The notes: generated by a model not told the origin, from the letters alone. A DNA stretch of 64,000 nt from Aggregatibacter actinomycetemcomitans DSM 8324 (GCF_000372365.1 NZ_AQUU01000014.1:16654-80653), one strand, 5' to 3'. Counted from the stretch's first letter, positions 10,556 to 21,822 are shown. Numbers and translations are program-made.

Positions 10556-12097
10556 CTACCAAGCACTGTTAGCTTTAAAACTATCTAAAATACCTTTTAA
10601 CGTATCTTTGATTTCGTCATTATAGTTACCGGTTTTGGTTAGTTCTTGCATAAACTCGGCATAATTACGATTTGCATAATCTAAAAGTGCGGTCTCAAAA
10701 CTTGCTATTTTTGATAACTCCACATCTTCCAAATAACCGAACTCAACAGCAAATAACACAACAGCCTGTTCCGCAACCGAAAGCGGCGCAAATTGTTTTT
10801 GTTTTAGCAATTCAGTTACTTTTTCACCGTGAGAAAGTTGTTTACGGGTTGCATCATCAAGATCGGATGCAAACTGTGCAAACGCCGCTAATTCACGATA
10901 TTGGGCAAGTGCGGTACGAATACCACCGGCTAATTTTTTGATGACTTTAGTTTGTGCCGAACCACCTACACGGGAAACGGAAATACCCGGGTTTACCGCA
11001 GGACGAATGCCGGAGTTAAATAGGTTGGATTCCAAGAAAATCTGACCGTCAGTAATCGAAATTACGTTGGTTGGAACGAAGGCGGAAACGTCACCCGCTT
11101 GTGTTTCGATAATCGGAAGTGCGGTTAAAGAACCGGTTTTACCTTTAACTTCACCGTTAGTGAATTTTTCTACATATTCTTCATTTACACGAGAGGCACG
11201 TTCAAGTAAACGTGAGTGTAGGTAGAATACGTCACCCGGATAAGCTTCACGACCCGGCGGACGACGTAATAACAAGGAAATTTGACGATAAGCCACCGCT
11301 TGTTTGGAAAGGTCATCGTAAACGATTAATGCATCTTCACCACGATCGCGGAAATATTCACCCATTGCACAACCGGCATAAGGCGCTAAATATTGTAATG
11401 CGGCAGATTCGGAAGCAGAAGCAGCAACCACGATAGTGTTGGCTAATGCGCCGTGTTCTTCTAATTTACGTACCACATTGGCAATGGTTGATGCTTTTTG
11501 ACCGATTGCAACATAGATACATTTAATACCGGAATTACGTTGGTTGATGATAGTATCGATAGCCAATGCGGTTTTACCGGTTTGACGGTCACCGATAATT
11601 AACTCACGTTGTCCACGACCGATTGGTACCATGGAGTCAACGGCTTTATAACCGGTTTGAACAGGTTGATCAACGGACTTACGTTCAATTACACCCGGTG
11701 CAATGACTTCAATTGGAGAAAAACCGTCATTTTCAATTTCACCTTTGCCGTCAATCGGTTGACCAAGGGTATTTACCACACGACCTAATAAACCGCGACC
11801 TACAGGCACTTCAAGAATACGGCCGGTACATTGGACTTCCATGCCTTCTGCAAGATCGGCATAAGGCCCCATTACCACTGCACCAACAGAATCTCTTTCT
11901 AAGTTTAATGCCATTGCGTAGCGATTTCCCGGTAATGCAATCATCTCACCTTGCATCACTTCACTTAAACCGTGAATACGAATGATACCATCGCTGACTG
12001 AAACGATTGTTCCCGTATTACGCGCTTCGCTTTCTACATTAAACTGGGCAATGCGTTTTTTTATTAATTCACTAATTTCAGTTGAATTTAGTTGCAT
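10556..12097 (-). CDS. atpA: ATP synthase alpha subunit
   Basis: Regulatory nucleotide-binding F1 subunit that alternates with beta. It has the P-loop [15 protein letters not shown], the signature [14 protein letters not shown] and the arginine-finger region around SVSRVG. The length of 513 residues is standard. It contains two uptake signals in coding sequence (near 10686 and 10909), as well as one near 11118. Confidence 0.98.
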   Translation of the reverse strand: MQLNSTEISELIKKRIAQFNVESEARNTGTIVSVSDGIIRIHGLSEVMQGEMIALPGNRYAMALNLERDSVGAVVMGPYADLAEGMEVQCTGRILEVPVGRGLLGRVVNTLGQPIDGKGEIENDGFSPIEVIAPGVIERKSVDQPVQTGYKAVDSMVPIGRGQRELIIGDRQTGKTALAIDTIINQRNSGIKCIYVAIGQKASTIANVVRKLEEHGALANTIVVAASASESAALQYLAPYAGCAMGEYFRDRGEDALIVYDDLSKQAVAYRQISLLLRRPPGREAYPGDVFYLHSRLLERASRVNEEYVEKFTNGEVKGKTGSLTALPIIETQAGDVSAFVPTNVISITDGQIFLESNLFNSGIRPAVNPGISVSRVGGSAQTKVIKKLAGGIRTALAQYRELAAFAQFASDLDDATRKQLSHGEKVTELLKQKQFAPLSVAEQAVVLFAVEFGYLEDVELSKIASFETALLDYANRNYAEFMQELTKTGNYNDEIKDTLKGILDSFKANSAW

Positions 12098-12109
12098 CTT
12101 CTAATCCTC

Positions 12110-12658
12110 TTATAATTGCAACTCATTTGCCAGACGGGTAAGTTGCCCACGGCTACTTCCGTCAATCACAAAATCATCTGTACGAATGATAACTCCGGCA
12201 ATCAGTGAGTTATCAATGTTGCAATTTAACTTAATTTTACGGGCTAATTTCTTTTCCATTGCGGCAGCAATTTTTTCTTGTTGCGCGACACTTAATGGTT
12301 GAGCTGAGGTGACCTGAACTTCCGTAATTGCGTTATATTCCTCAACATAATGCCGGAATTCTTTGAATACTGCCGGAAGGACAGTTAAACGCTTATTTTC
12401 AGCCATTAACCGAATCAAATTTTGCCCATATTGATTTATTTGTTCACCACAAATTGCGATCACCGTATCCGCCAGTTTTTGTGCCGAAAAAGAGCTTGTT
12501 AAGAAATCTTTCATGGTGTCATTTTCAACGACTTCAGCAAGAAAACCTAACATTTCTCCCCATTTTCCCACCGCACTTTTATCAACCGAACGCTGTTCTA
12601 CGGCAAAATCAAATGCTGCTTTTGCATAAGGGCGAGCTATGGTAGTTAATTCTGACAT
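12110..12658 (-). CDS. atpH: ATP synthase delta subunit
   Basis: Peripheral-stalk subunit that ties F1 to the b subunits. The start chosen is [19 protein letters not shown] at 12658; the upstream in-frame extension overlaps atpF and lacks family similarity. The C-terminal motif [19 protein letters not shown] is conserved. The length is 182 residues. The uptake signal near 12569 encodes the peptide DKSAVGKW. Confidence 0.95.
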   Translation of the reverse strand: MSELTTIARPYAKAAFDFAVEQRSVDKSAVGKWGEMLGFLAEVVENDTMKDFLTSSFSAQKLADTVIAICGEQINQYGQNLIRLMAENKRLTVLPAVFKEFRHYVEEYNAITEVQVTSAQPLSVAQQEKIAAAMEKKLARKIKLNCNIDNSLIAGVIIRTDDFVIDGSSRGQLTRLANELQL

Positions 12659-12671
12659 AAGCTCAACCTTC

Positions 12672-13142
12672 TTATAGTTCTGCAACTAATTTATCAATAA
12701 TGTCATTGTTTGCCGCTTCATCAATAGAACGACCCACAATTTTTTCTGCACCGGCAACAGCCAAAGACGCCACTTTAACACGCAATTCTTCCTGAACACG
12801 CTTACGCTCGGCTTCCACTTCCGCATAGCCTTGTTCAATAATTTTCGCTTTAAGTTCTTCAGCTTCGTTTTTAACTTCGTCCAATACTTCGTTACGACGT
12901 TTATTGGCATCATCCAAAATTTCTTGTGCCTGAATTTTGGCTTTAGAAATTTCTTGTTCAACAAGGGCTTTGGTATCCGCCTGTTCTTTTTTTGCCACTT
13001 CCGCCGAAGCTAAAGCATTTGCAATTTGGCTTTGACGCGTTTCAATTGCCTTAATAATTGGCGGCCAAACAAATTTCATACAGAACCACACAAAAAGTGC
13101 GAATGAAATGAGTTGACCAATTAATGTTGCATTTAAATTCAC
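12672..13142 (-). CDS. atpF: ATP synthase subunit b
   Basis: Membrane-anchored peripheral stalk of F0. It has an N-terminal membrane helix ([20 protein letters not shown]) followed by a long charged coiled coil. The length is 156 residues, as in other Gammaproteobacteria. Confidence 0.97.
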   Translation of the reverse strand: MNLNATLIGQLISFALFVWFCMKFVWPPIIKAIETRQSQIANALASAEVAKKEQADTKALVEQEISKAKIQAQEILDDANKRRNEVLDEVKNEAEELKAKIIEQGYAEVEAERKRVQEELRVKVASLAVAGAEKIVGRSIDEAANNDIIDKLVAEL

Positions 13143-13191
13143 AACGTCCTCCTTAATCTGCCTGCTTCACGTTGATAAGCAAATAAGGTGA

Positions 13192-13464
<273 letters not shown>

Positions 13465-13499
13465 TTAAGTTTTTAGCCCTAGAGCCGGTTAATAAAAAA

Positions 13500-14312
<813 letters not shown>

Positions 14313-14690
14313 TTAAGACCTATTCAGCAGAAATGGGATAATATTATTTAGCATTAATGCTGTAAAAAAACCTGTAAAGAAAACAATAAAATATGTTACC
14401 GAAAGCCATTTGAACGAAAAAATAATCAGTAGAATCGTCAATACGAATTTAATGGCTTCACCACGATAAAGTGCGGTTAATTTTTTTGATAAATCCTGAT
14501 TGCGATAAAAAACAACATACACAAAGATAAAAAAAGGTATGAACGCGGCAAAAAATCCTAAGCAGAAATCAACCGCACTTTGGGTATTGGCTAACAACGC
14601 AATAATAGAGCTCAAAACAAGACCGACGAAAAATTCAATGTAAATGGATTTTTTATATTTGGCTCGGGCTTGTGCTAAAACTCTGGACAT
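14313..14690 (-). CDS. atpI: ATP synthase protein I
   Basis: Small membrane protein at the head of atp operons, thought to help assemble the c ring. It has four predicted membrane helices and starts MSRVLAQARAKYKKS. The length is 125 residues. Two uptake signals lie inside the gene (near 14469 and 14572), encoding LTAL and QSAV. Confidence 0.9.
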   Translation of the reverse strand: MSRVLAQARAKYKKSIYIEFFVGLVLSSIIALLANTQSAVDFCLGFFAAFIPFFIFVYVVFYRNQDLSKKLTALYRGEAIKFVLTILLIIFSFKWLSVTYFIVFFTGFFTALMLNNIIPFLLNRS

Positions 14691-14801
14691 AACTTTTAAA
14701 CCTTAAAACGGAGCAATTATACCCTTGAAAAAATGAGATTCAACTCAAAAGCACTCAAAAAGTGGTAAATGAACTACAATAAAAGATAGTTAACAGAAAT
14801 T

Positions 14802-15419
14802 TTACTTTTTAGTCAAAAGTATTAAATGGCGTTCACCGATAAGTGTTGGAACCTCAATAGAAATCACATTTTCAATCTGAAATTGATCACTTAAATTTTG
14901 TGCTTCTTCCTGCTGATAAATACCTTTTAACGCATAAAACATACCATCAGGTTTGGGTAAATGCCAGCACCATTCTGTCATGTCTTTTAAGGAAGCAAAA
15001 GCGCGGCTTAATACGCCGTCGAATTTTTCTTCCGGTTGATATTCTTCCACACGGCTTAGAACAGGCTTAACGTTTGTTAGTCCCAACTCACGAACCGCAT
15101 TACGAATAAAGCTGATACGCTTGCCCAGGCTATCCAACAGTACAAACTGCTTATCAGGGTTAATGATCGCCAACGGCAAGCCGGGCAAGCCAGGACCGGT
15201 ACCTACATCAATAAAACGATCACCTTGTAAATGAGGGCTAACCACGAGGCTATCCAAAATATGTTTCACCAACATGTCTTGCGGATCGCGCACGGAGGTT
15301 AAATTATAGGCTTTATTCCATTTGTTTAATAAATTGACGAAGTCGATCAATTGCTGTTTTTGTTGATCGTTTGGTTGAATCTTCGCTTGTGCAAGGAGGC
15401 TATCTAATTTAGCTTTCAT
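14802..15419 (-). CDS. rsmG: 16S rRNA (guanine527-N7)-methyltransferase RsmG (GidB)
   Basis: Methylates G527 of 16S rRNA using S-adenosylmethionine. The start chosen is [14 protein letters not shown] at 15419 (205 residues). The SAM motif [15 protein letters not shown] and the following region [12 protein letters not shown] are clear, as is SRVEEY. It precedes atpI as in many Gammaproteobacteria, but here it is separated from its usual partner mnmG by two inserted genes. Confidence 0.95.
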   Translation of the reverse strand: MKAKLDSLLAQAKIQPNDQQKQQLIDFVNLLNKWNKAYNLTSVRDPQDMLVKHILDSLVVSPHLQGDRFIDVGTGPGLPGLPLAIINPDKQFVLLDSLGKRISFIRNAVRELGLTNVKPVLSRVEEYQPEEKFDGVLSRAFASLKDMTEWCWHLPKPDGMFYALKGIYQQEEAQNLSDQFQIENVISIEVPTLIGERHLILLTKK

Positions 15420-15477
15420 TGATGAGATACTCTCTTTAGGAACACCGCACATTCTACTTGAAAGTGCGGTCAGTATT

Positions 15478-15840
15478 CTATGCATTTTTCGCCTGTTGCT
15501 GCAAAATCCCGGTTAAATTCGTTTCCAGCCAATCCACCAATTCAAACATTTTACTTGACGCCTCCGAACCAAATTCCGTCAGCGTGTAATCCACTTGCGG
15601 CGGCACTGTGTTATAGGATTTGCGAACTAACATACCGTCCGCTTCCAATTCTTGTAAGGTCTTCGTCAGCATTCGCTCACTCACACCGTCAATGGCGCGA
15701 CGCAATTCGCTAAAACGTTTGGTACCGGAATACAGACTCACCAACACCAAAACGCCCCAACGGTTGGTTAAATGCTGTAAAATTTGGCGTGAAGGACAAT
15801 CTGAAGCCAAAACATTGCCACGTTCAAAAATATTTTCCAT
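15478..15840 (-). CDS. HxlR-family transcriptional regulator (YtfH-like)
   Basis: A 120-residue winged-helix regulator starting [20 protein letters not shown], with AAGGAA upstream. The HxlR pattern is clear: [19 protein letters not shown], then [20 protein letters not shown], then VDYTLTEFG. The single early Cys is the usual redox or electrophile sensor in this family. It is divergent from an NmrA-like quinone oxidoreductase gene, the same pairing as E. coli ytfH-ytfG, so it probably represses that gene and itself (inference). Confidence 0.9.
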   Translation of the reverse strand: MENIFERGNVLASDCPSRQILQHLTNRWGVLVLVSLYSGTKRFSELRRAIDGVSERMLTKTLQELEADGMLVRKSYNTVPPQVDYTLTEFGSEASSKMFELVDWLETNLTGILQQQAKNA

Positions 15841-15893
15841 TTTTATTTCCTTAAAAATCAATTTATTAAAAATAAATTTAAATTTATTCCAAA

Positions 15894-15911
15894 ACTTACG
15901 TTTATGTAAGT
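15894..15911. promoter_or_regulatory. Palindromic operator candidate between hxlR and qorB
   Basis: ACTTAC and GTAAGT arms with a 6-base spacer form a dyad. A second weaker copy (ACTT...AGTAAGT) follows at about 15912-15928. It is well placed for control of both divergent genes by the HxlR protein. Confidence 0.5.
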
Positions 15912-15994
15912 ACTTCTCAAAAGTAAGTAATGTAATTATAGTTGCTATTGAATAATACGGTCAACCATCCCAATACCAGGAGGAAAACAACATA

Positions 15995-16849
15995 ATAAAC
16001 AAAACTATCGCCATTACAGGTGCAACAGGTCAATTCGGTGCTATCGCATTAGATTTATTAAAAGCAAAAAGCGTCAACGTTATCGCCCTTGTGCGTTCTC
16101 CGGAAAAAATTTCAGGTGCGCAAGCCCGCAAATTTGACTATTTAAAAGTGGAAGGTCAAGTAGAAGCACTACGAGGCATAGACACTTTAATTCTAGTATC
16201 AAGCAATGAAATCGGGCAACGTTTCGTACAACACAATAATGTCATTGAATCAGCCAAAAAAGCAGGCGTGAAGCGTATCATCTATATTAGTTTTATCAAT
16301 GTTAACAAAGAAAACAATGTACGTTTATTATCAGATGAATATGTACAAACCGAAGCTGCATTAAAAGCATCAGGTATTACTTACACCATTCTACGCAACG
16401 GCTGGTACACCGAAAACCATACCGCCTCTATTCCTGCAGCATTGGAAAATAACGCTTTCTACGGTTCTGCAAAAGAAGGACGTATTTCATCCGCCCTTCG
16501 TGCAGAACTTGCTGAAGCCGCGGTAAATGTGACATTAGGCGAAGGTCACGACAACCAAACTTACGAACTTGCCGGCTCAACTAGTTGGACATTAGCGGAT
16601 TTAGCCGCAGAAATCAGTAAACAAACAGGCAAAGACATTCCCTATGTCGATCTTCCTGCCGCAGATTATTCAGCAGCACTTATAAAAGCAGGCTTGCCTG
16701 AAGATTTTGCAAGGTTAACTGCAGAATGTGATGTAGACGCATCAAACGGTGCATTATTCTCAGAGGATAAAACCCTTGAAAAATTAATCGGTCGCCCAAC
16801 CACAAGATTAGATGTGGCAGTGCAACAGGCATTGCAACTTTTACCATAA
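15995..16849 (+). CDS. qorB: NmrA/SDR-type NAD(P)H:quinone oxidoreductase (QorB/YtfG-like), with ATA in place of a start codon
   Basis: Rossmann-fold reductase of the NmrA family, likely reducing quinones or sensing NADPH. The nucleotide motif ITGATGQFGAIALDLL is at the N-terminus; later features are YISFINVNKEN and TYTILRNGWYTEN. The open frame reaches the dinucleotide motif only if translation begins at ATA (15995 or 15992), just after a strong AGGAGG at 15979-15984. The first conventional start in frame is a GTG at 16091, downstream of the motif, and no ATG, GTG or TTG precedes it after the stop at 15953. The gene either uses ATA or carries an ATG-to-ATA mutation. The protein from ATA would be 284 residues. 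Confidence 0.85.
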   Translation: MNKTIAITGATGQFGAIALDLLKAKSVNVIALVRSPEKISGAQARKFDYLKVEGQVEALRGIDTLILVSSNEIGQRFVQHNNVIESAKKAGVKRIIYISFINVNKENNVRLLSDEYVQTEAALKASGITYTILRNGWYTENHTASIPAALENNAFYGSAKEGRISSALRAELAEAAVNVTLGEGHDNQTYELAGSTSWTLADLAAEISKQTGKDIPYVDLPAADYSAALIKAGLPEDFARLTAECDVDASNGALFSEDKTLEKLIGRPTTRLDVAVQQALQLLP

Positions 16850-16864
16850 CAAGGTTTGATGCTT

Positions 16865-16894
16865 AACCGAGGATATTCGCTATCCTCGGTTTTT
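16865..16894 (+). terminator. Terminator after qorB
   Basis: AACCGAGGATA and TATCCTCGGTT make an 11-bp stem with a TTCGC loop, followed by T residues. Confidence 0.85.
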
Positions 16895-17056
16895 AACCTT
16901 AGGCTGGCAAAAATGCGTGATAGGCTTAGCCGATCTCACCTCATCGCCCCGCACATTTACTTCTTATAAGGCGAGATAACCCGGAAATGTATATGGTGCT
17001 TAATGTATTTAAAGACATGGATTTGAGGATTTATCAGGAATTATTGGGTTAGTGAT

Positions 17057-17090
17057 AAAAAAGTGCGGTCAAAATCGACCGCACTTTTTT
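17057..17090. terminator. Paired uptake-signal terminator after mnmG
   Basis: AAAAAAGTGCGGTC and GACCGCACTTTTTT form a 14-bp stem with a 6-base loop. It ends mnmG on the minus strand and could also act on plus-strand reads. The stretch 16895-17056 before it holds no gene I can support. Confidence 0.88.
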
Positions 17091-17120
17091 GTTTTTTAGC
17101 GAGAGGGAAAGATTACTAGA

Positions 17121-19010
17121 TTACTCCCCACGCTTTAACATCCCTTGTTTTTTCAAGTTCACTAAAATGATGGAAATAGCTGCTGGCGTGATGCCGGAAA
17201 TACGGCTTGCTTGCCCGATAGACACCGGACGATGTTGTTCTAACTTAGCACGTACTTCGTTTGATAAACCGGAGACTTTAGCATAATCAAACTGTGCAGG
17301 AATCGCTGTGTTTTCGTGGCGTTTTTGTTTTTCAATTTCTTCTTCTTGATGTTCAATATAACCTTGATATTTAATAGCAATTTCCACTTGTTCCACTGCT
17401 TCTTTATCTTCCATTGCTGGTTGATAAGGCGTCAAAGAAGTTAAAATCTCATAGTTCATTTCCGGGCGACGCAATAAATCTTCACCGTTGGCTTCGCGCA
17501 CCAATGGACTACCCAACACTTTATTCGCTTCTTCCAAATATTCTGAACGCGGGTGCAACCAAATGCTGCGTAAACGTTGGCGTTCAAGCTCAATATTTTC
17601 CATTTTTTGATTAAAACGCGCCCAACGCGCTTCATCAATTAAACCTAATTCGTGCGCAATCGGCGTTAAACGAATATCGGCGTTATCTTCACGTAACAAC
17701 AAGCGATATTCCGCACGGGAAGTAAACACGCGATATGGTTCTTTAGTACCAAGGGTGCAAAGATCATCCACCAACACACCAATATAAGCCTGATCACGAC
17801 GTGGGAACCAGGCATCTTTTTCCTGCACATAAAGCCCGGCGTTGATCCCGGCAAGTAAACCTTGTGCCGCTGCTTCTTCATAACCGGTTGTGCCGTTAAT
17901 TTGACCGGCAAAGAATAAACCGGAGATCGCTTTGGTTTCTAAGGTCGGTTTGAGATCACGCGGATCAAAATAATCGTATTCAATGGCGTAACCCGGTTTG
18001 ACGATTCGTGCCTTTTCCAAACCTTTCATGGAATTCACGATCCCCATTTGCACATCAAACGGCAAACTGGTGGAGATTCCGTTCGGATAAATTTCATTAC
18101 TGGTTAAGCCTTCCGGTTCAAGGTAAATCTGATGAGAATTGCGATCCGCAAAACGCATCACTTTATCTTCAATAGACGGACAGTAACGTGGACCGATGCC
18201 TTCAATCACACCGGTGTACATTGGGCTGCGATCCAAATTATTGCGGATCACGTCATGAGTTTGCTCGTTAGTATGGGTGATATAACAAGGAATTTGTTGT
18301 GGGTGATCGGAAACAGATCCCATAAACGAGAACACTGGCAATACGGCATCGCCATGTTGTTTAGCAAGCACATCAAAATTGATCGTACGCGCATCAATAC
18401 GCGGTGGTGTACCGGTTTTTAAGCGATCCACCCGTAAATTGAGATCGCGCAAACGCTGGGCTAATGTGACGGAAGCAGGATCACCTGCACGCCCGCCGGT
18501 ATAATTTTCCAAACCAATATGGATCTTGCCGGCGAGGAAAGTGCCGGCAGTGAGAATCACCGCTTTGGCGTGAAATTTTAGCCCCATTTTGGTGACCACA
18601 CCCGTGGCGCGATCCTGTTCGATTAAAATATCTGTGGCTTCTTGTTGGAAAATATCCAAATTCGGTTGATTTTCCAATGCGATTCTGACCGCTTGGCGAT
18701 ATAACACGCGATCCGTTTGTGCGCGAGTAGCGCGTACGGCAGGACCTTTGCTGCTATTTAAGGTGCGAAATTGAATACCCGCCTTATCTGCTGCGGTTGC
18801 CATTAAACCGCCCATGGCATCAATTTCTTTGACCAAATGCCCTTTTCCGATCCCACCAATCGCCGGGTTACAAGAAATTTGCCCTAAAGTATCGATATTA
18901 TGGGTAAGCAACAGGGTTTTTAACCCCATGCGCGCAGGTGCCAAGGCGGCTTCGGTTCCTGCATGACCGCCACCGATTACGATGACATCATAGATTTCTG
19001 TATAAAACAT
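17121..19010 (-). CDS. mnmG: tRNA uridine-5-carboxymethylaminomethyl modification enzyme MnmG (GidA)
   Basis: FAD protein that, with MnmE, modifies the wobble uridine of several tRNAs. It starts [18 protein letters not shown], with the FAD motif [17 protein letters not shown]. Other conserved features are [20 protein letters not shown], a TGTPPRI segment and the C-terminal helical domain ending [12 protein letters not shown]. The length of 629 residues is standard. It borders oriC, as in many bacteria. Confidence 0.98.
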   Translation of the reverse strand: MFYTEIYDVIVIGGGHAGTEAALAPARMGLKTLLLTHNIDTLGQISCNPAIGGIGKGHLVKEIDAMGGLMATAADKAGIQFRTLNSSKGPAVRATRAQTDRVLYRQAVRIALENQPNLDIFQQEATDILIEQDRATGVVTKMGLKFHAKAVILTAGTFLAGKIHIGLENYTGGRAGDPASVTLAQRLRDLNLRVDRLKTGTPPRIDARTINFDVLAKQHGDAVLPVFSFMGSVSDHPQQIPCYITHTNEQTHDVIRNNLDRSPMYTGVIEGIGPRYCPSIEDKVMRFADRNSHQIYLEPEGLTSNEIYPNGISTSLPFDVQMGIVNSMKGLEKARIVKPGYAIEYDYFDPRDLKPTLETKAISGLFFAGQINGTTGYEEAAAQGLLAGINAGLYVQEKDAWFPRRDQAYIGVLVDDLCTLGTKEPYRVFTSRAEYRLLLREDNADIRLTPIAHELGLIDEARWARFNQKMENIELERQRLRSIWLHPRSEYLEEANKVLGSPLVREANGEDLLRRPEMNYEILTSLTPYQPAMEDKEAVEQVEIAIKYQGYIEHQEEEIEKQKRHENTAIPAQFDYAKVSGLSNEVRAKLEQHRPVSIGQASRISGITPAAISIILVNLKKQGMLKRGE

Positions 19011-19452
19011 GATTATTTTTTATCTCTTTTTTGCATTCTGTAACGGATCATCTGATCCTTTAAAAAAATTGGCTGCTATTCTACTGAAAATCCCGTGTGG
19101 ATAAAAGGTCAGTTTGAGAGGAATAGAAGACGGGATCTGAAGAAAGGATCCGACGTTAATAAGTAATAAGATCTTTATCTATATATAAAGTTTATTATTA
19201 CTATAATTAAGATCGACGAAAACCTTGGATAAGATCTTTTTTATGTTGTAAATGAAGGAGATGGATCATGCTACAAGTTGTTAAGATCTTACCGATCCTC
19301 CTAAAATTTCTTGTGTATAACTCTGTTATTTATCCACAGTTGGATCTTTTGTAAAATTTATTCGTGTTATAAAAACAGATTTTTCACAATTTTATGTGAA
19401 GTTATCCACAAGAGGTTTTAGAAAATGACTGATTTTATTTTGAACAAAAGGA
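19011..19452. other. oriC: Chromosomal replication origin oriC
   Basis: A non-coding region between mnmG and mioC, the enteric arrangement. It has four exact DnaA boxes: TGTGGATAA (19096-19104, reverse), TGTGTATAA (19312-19320, reverse), TTATCCACA (19330-19338) and TTATCCACA (19402-19410). A weaker CTTGGATAA is near 19224-19232. Eleven GATC sites lie within about 300 bases (19046-19346), far above chance, as expected for Dam and SeqA control. An AT-rich segment at about 19158-19215 with GATCTTTATCTAT-type repeats, plus GATCTTTTTTATG near 19233, fits the unwinding element. Confidence 0.93.
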
Positions 19453-19896
19453 TTAAAGATGGTGCAGAAAGTTAGGCAGCCAGTCTTCCGCACATTGTTC
19501 CTGATCGGTTTCCGTTAAGACATCAATACGCAAAGCGTCGATAATTTTGACCGCACTTTTTGCCTGCAAGGTCTGTTCTACCGTATCCACCGCAAAACAG
19601 AAGGTATCATAGTCGGAATTGCCCAAGCCGATGACGGCAAATCGTAACTCTGAAAGATCCGCATCACCGGTTTTGAGTTCATCAAATAGCGGTTTTAGGT
19701 TATCCGGTAATTCGCCGGCGCCGTGGGTGGAGGTGACCACTAACCATAGTTTTTCGTTAATAACTTCGTCTAAAGAGGGTCCGTGCAGAAGTGCGGTGCT
19801 GAAACCCTGCTGTTGTAATATGCCTTCCAAGTGTTCGGCAACATATTCGGCGCCACCTAATGTGCTGCCGGTAATTAAGCAAATTTTAGGCTGCAT
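19453..19896 (-). CDS. mioC: Flavodoxin-like protein MioC
   Basis: FMN-binding flavodoxin-family protein of 147 residues, linked to biotin synthesis in E. coli. It starts [20 protein letters not shown]; the phosphate-binding loop GSTLGGAE and the loop [12 protein letters not shown] are visible, as is [11 protein letters not shown]. It reads towards oriC, so transcription may enter the origin as in enteric bacteria. Confidence 0.94.
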   Translation of the reverse strand: MQPKICLITGSTLGGAEYVAEHLEGILQQQGFSTALLHGPSLDEVINEKLWLVVTSTHGAGELPDNLKPLFDELKTGDADLSELRFAVIGLGNSDYDTFCFAVDTVEQTLQAKSAVKIIDALRIDVLTETDQEQCAEDWLPNFLHHL

Positions 19897-19912
19897 TTTC
19901 TCTCCTAAAAAG

Positions 19913-19935
19913 AAGGCTTAGATAAACTAAGCCTT
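19913..19935. terminator. Terminator between zapB and mioC
   Basis: AAGGCTTAG and CTAAGCCTT with a 5-base loop, flanked by T-rich sequence on the minus strand. It separates zapB from mioC. Confidence 0.75.
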
Positions 19936-19952
19936 TGTTTAAAAATAAATAG

Positions 19953-20171
19953 TTAGATGCTGTCGGTGATACCTAAAAGTGAACGTAAACGTTCTTGAAT
20001 ATTTTGGTGTTCGCCTCTTAATTGTTCGTTTTCACCGCGTAGTGCATCATTTTCTTGTTGTGCTCTGCTGCTTTTTTCTCTTAATTCATCCACTTCCAAT
20101 TGAAGCAACTGAATGGTTTCGACAGCTTGTTTAATCTTGTTTTCTAACTGGTCTAGAATTTCTAGTGACAT
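19953..20171 (-). CDS. zapB: Cell division factor ZapB
   Basis: A 72-residue coiled-coil protein that supports Z-ring assembly with ZapA. It starts MSLEILDQLENKIKQAVETI and is one continuous heptad helix (LLQLEVDELREKSSRAQQEN). It is divergent from glpX, as in related genomes. Confidence 0.93.
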   Translation of the reverse strand: MSLEILDQLENKIKQAVETIQLLQLEVDELREKSSRAQQENDALRGENEQLRGEHQNIQERLRSLLGITDSI

Positions 20172-20366
20172 AAGTAATTTCCTCTAAAACAAATGGATGT
20201 AAAGTAGCAATATTTTACCTTACTTAATCGTCTTTTTTAAAGCAAAGAATCGCATTATCTGCTAATTAATTCTTTTAGTTAAAATTTTCTCTTAAATTTT
20301 AGTATGCAATCGTTTGCTTAGTGCTAAAATAGACCTATTTCACATTTTTATTTTAAGGGATACATT

Positions 20367-21380
20367 ATGAACAGAGCATTAGCTATTGAATTTTCAAGAG
20401 TTACGGAAGTTGCCGCGTTAGCCGGTTTTGCCTGGTTGGGGCGCGGGGATAAAAATGCAGCGGATGATGCGGCGGTGAAAGCCATGCGTTATATGCTGAA
20501 CTTAATTCATATGGATGCGGAAATAGTGATTGGTGAAGGGGAAATTGATCAGGCACCGATGTTGTATATCGGTGAAAAAGTCGGTTCGGGCATGGGTGAG
20601 CTGGTGTCCATTGCCGTTGATCCTATTGACGGTACGCGAATGACGGCAATGGGACAGTCTAATGCCATTTCTGTGTTGGCTGCGGGCGGTAAAAATACCT
20701 TTTTAAAAGCGCCGGATATGTACATGGAAAAACTGGTGGTCGGCCCGGAAGTAAAAGGCTTGATTGATTTAAATTTACCTATTGAACAAAATTTACGCCG
20801 CGTTGCCTCTAAATTAGGCAAATTACTCTCCGATTTAAGCGTCATGGTCTTGGATAAACCCCGTCATAGCGCGGTGATTGAAAAAATGCACGAGTTGGGC
20901 GTACGCGTATTTACCATTCCTGACGGCGATGTTACCGCTTCCGTTTTATGTTGTTTGCCGGAAGCGGAAGTAGACATGGTTTATGGTATTGGTGGTACGC
21001 CGGAAGGTGTTGTGGCGGCAGCTGCCATTCGCGCACTGGGCGGTGATATGCAGGTTCGTTTGCTGCCACGTGATCAGGTGAAAGGCAACACGCCGGAAAA
21101 TAACGCTTTGGCTGCGGAGGAAGTTCGCCGTTGTCAGGAAATGGGTGTGGAAGTGAACAGCGTGTTGCAATTGGAGCAATTGGTGCGTGATGATAATTTG
21201 GTGTTTGCTGCAACGGGCATTACCAATGGCGATTTATTAAAAGGTATCCACCGCAAAGGTAATTTGGCGACAACGGAAACTTTATTAATTCGTGGTAAAT
21301 CCAGAACCATTCGTCGTATTCAATCCACCCATTATTTAGACCGAAAAGACACCGTACTTTATCGTTTAATTAATGCTTAA
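20367..21380 (+). CDS. glpX: Class II fructose-1,6-bisphosphatase GlpX
   Basis: Hydrolyses fructose-1,6-bisphosphate in gluconeogenesis using a metal ion. It starts MNRALAIEFSRVTEVAAL. The metal and substrate motifs GEGEIDQAPMLYIGE and DPIDGTRMTAMGQSNA are intact, and the block YGIGGTPEGVVAAAAI follows. The length is 337 residues, normal for the family. It stands alone with its own terminator. Confidence 0.97.
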   Translation: MNRALAIEFSRVTEVAALAGFAWLGRGDKNAADDAAVKAMRYMLNLIHMDAEIVIGEGEIDQAPMLYIGEKVGSGMGELVSIAVDPIDGTRMTAMGQSNAISVLAAGGKNTFLKAPDMYMEKLVVGPEVKGLIDLNLPIEQNLRRVASKLGKLLSDLSVMVLDKPRHSAVIEKMHELGVRVFTIPDGDVTASVLCCLPEAEVDMVYGIGGTPEGVVAAAAIRALGGDMQVRLLPRDQVKGNTPENNALAAEEVRRCQEMGVEVNSVLQLEQLVRDDNLVFAATGITNGDLLKGIHRKGNLATTETLLIRGKSRTIRRIQSTHYLDRKDTVLYRLINA

Positions 21381-21390
21381 TTATAAAAAT

Positions 21391-21414
21391 AAAGCCGGTA
21401 ATTAAACCGGCTTT
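21391..21414 (+). terminator. Terminator after glpX
   Basis: AAAGCCGGT and ACCGGCTTT with a 6-base loop. It can also serve the converging lipoprotein gene. Confidence 0.88.
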
Positions 21415-21417
21415 TAT

Positions 21418-21822
21418 TTATTTTACTTTGAGTGAATATCGCTTTTTAAATAATTTCGGCGAATAACTCATATTTCCATAGATTCCCCATTGAAGGTCTA
21501 TATAAATATCGCCCTGAAGTTGCGGTTTTCCTTCAATTATCACAAGGTTTTGCGTTAAATTAGCCTGTTCATTGAACAGGTATCTTACTGTTATTCCCGA
21601 ATTTTCCGGTGAAATCGCTATTTTTACCGAAGTTTCAATAGCCTTTCCGTTGGCTAATTTATCAATATCGATGACATAGCGGTATTCACTATTCGTTTGT
21701 ATTTCGCCAAGATATTTATCTTCTAATTTATCTGTATTATTTCCGCAGGAAAAAACAAAAAATAAACTGATAAAAAGGGCAAATAGAAATTTTCTATTTG
21801 AAAATAGAGATTGATTTTGCAT
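21418..21822 (-). CDS. Small lipoprotein of unknown function
   Basis: I do not recognise this 134-residue protein. A basic N-terminus (MQNQSLFSNRKFLFALF) leads into a hydrophobic stretch ending FFVFSC, a lipobox with Cys near residue 26 followed by GNNTDK, so it should be a lipid-anchored envelope protein. The rest is predicted mostly beta (YRYVIDIDKL, VKIAISPENSGITVRYLF, IYIDLQWGIYGNMSY). It converges with glpX and is not part of an evident operon. Its AT content is high compared with its neighbours. Confidence 0.75.
   Translation of the reverse strand: MQNQSLFSNRKFLFALFISLFFVFSCGNNTDKLEDKYLGEIQTNSEYRYVIDIDKLANGKAIETSVKIAISPENSGITVRYLFNEQANLTQNLVIIEGKPQLQGDIYIDLQWGIYGNMSYSPKLFKKRYSLKVK

Noticed and set aside
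14461..14590. Paired uptake signals in atpI as a hairpin
   Set aside because: They are in opposite orientation but about 100 bases apart, too far to act as a terminator.
16895..17052. A short frame ending NVFKDMDLRIYQELLG before the mnmG terminator
   Set aside because: About 20 codons, no ribosome site and no homologue that I recognise; too little to call a gene.
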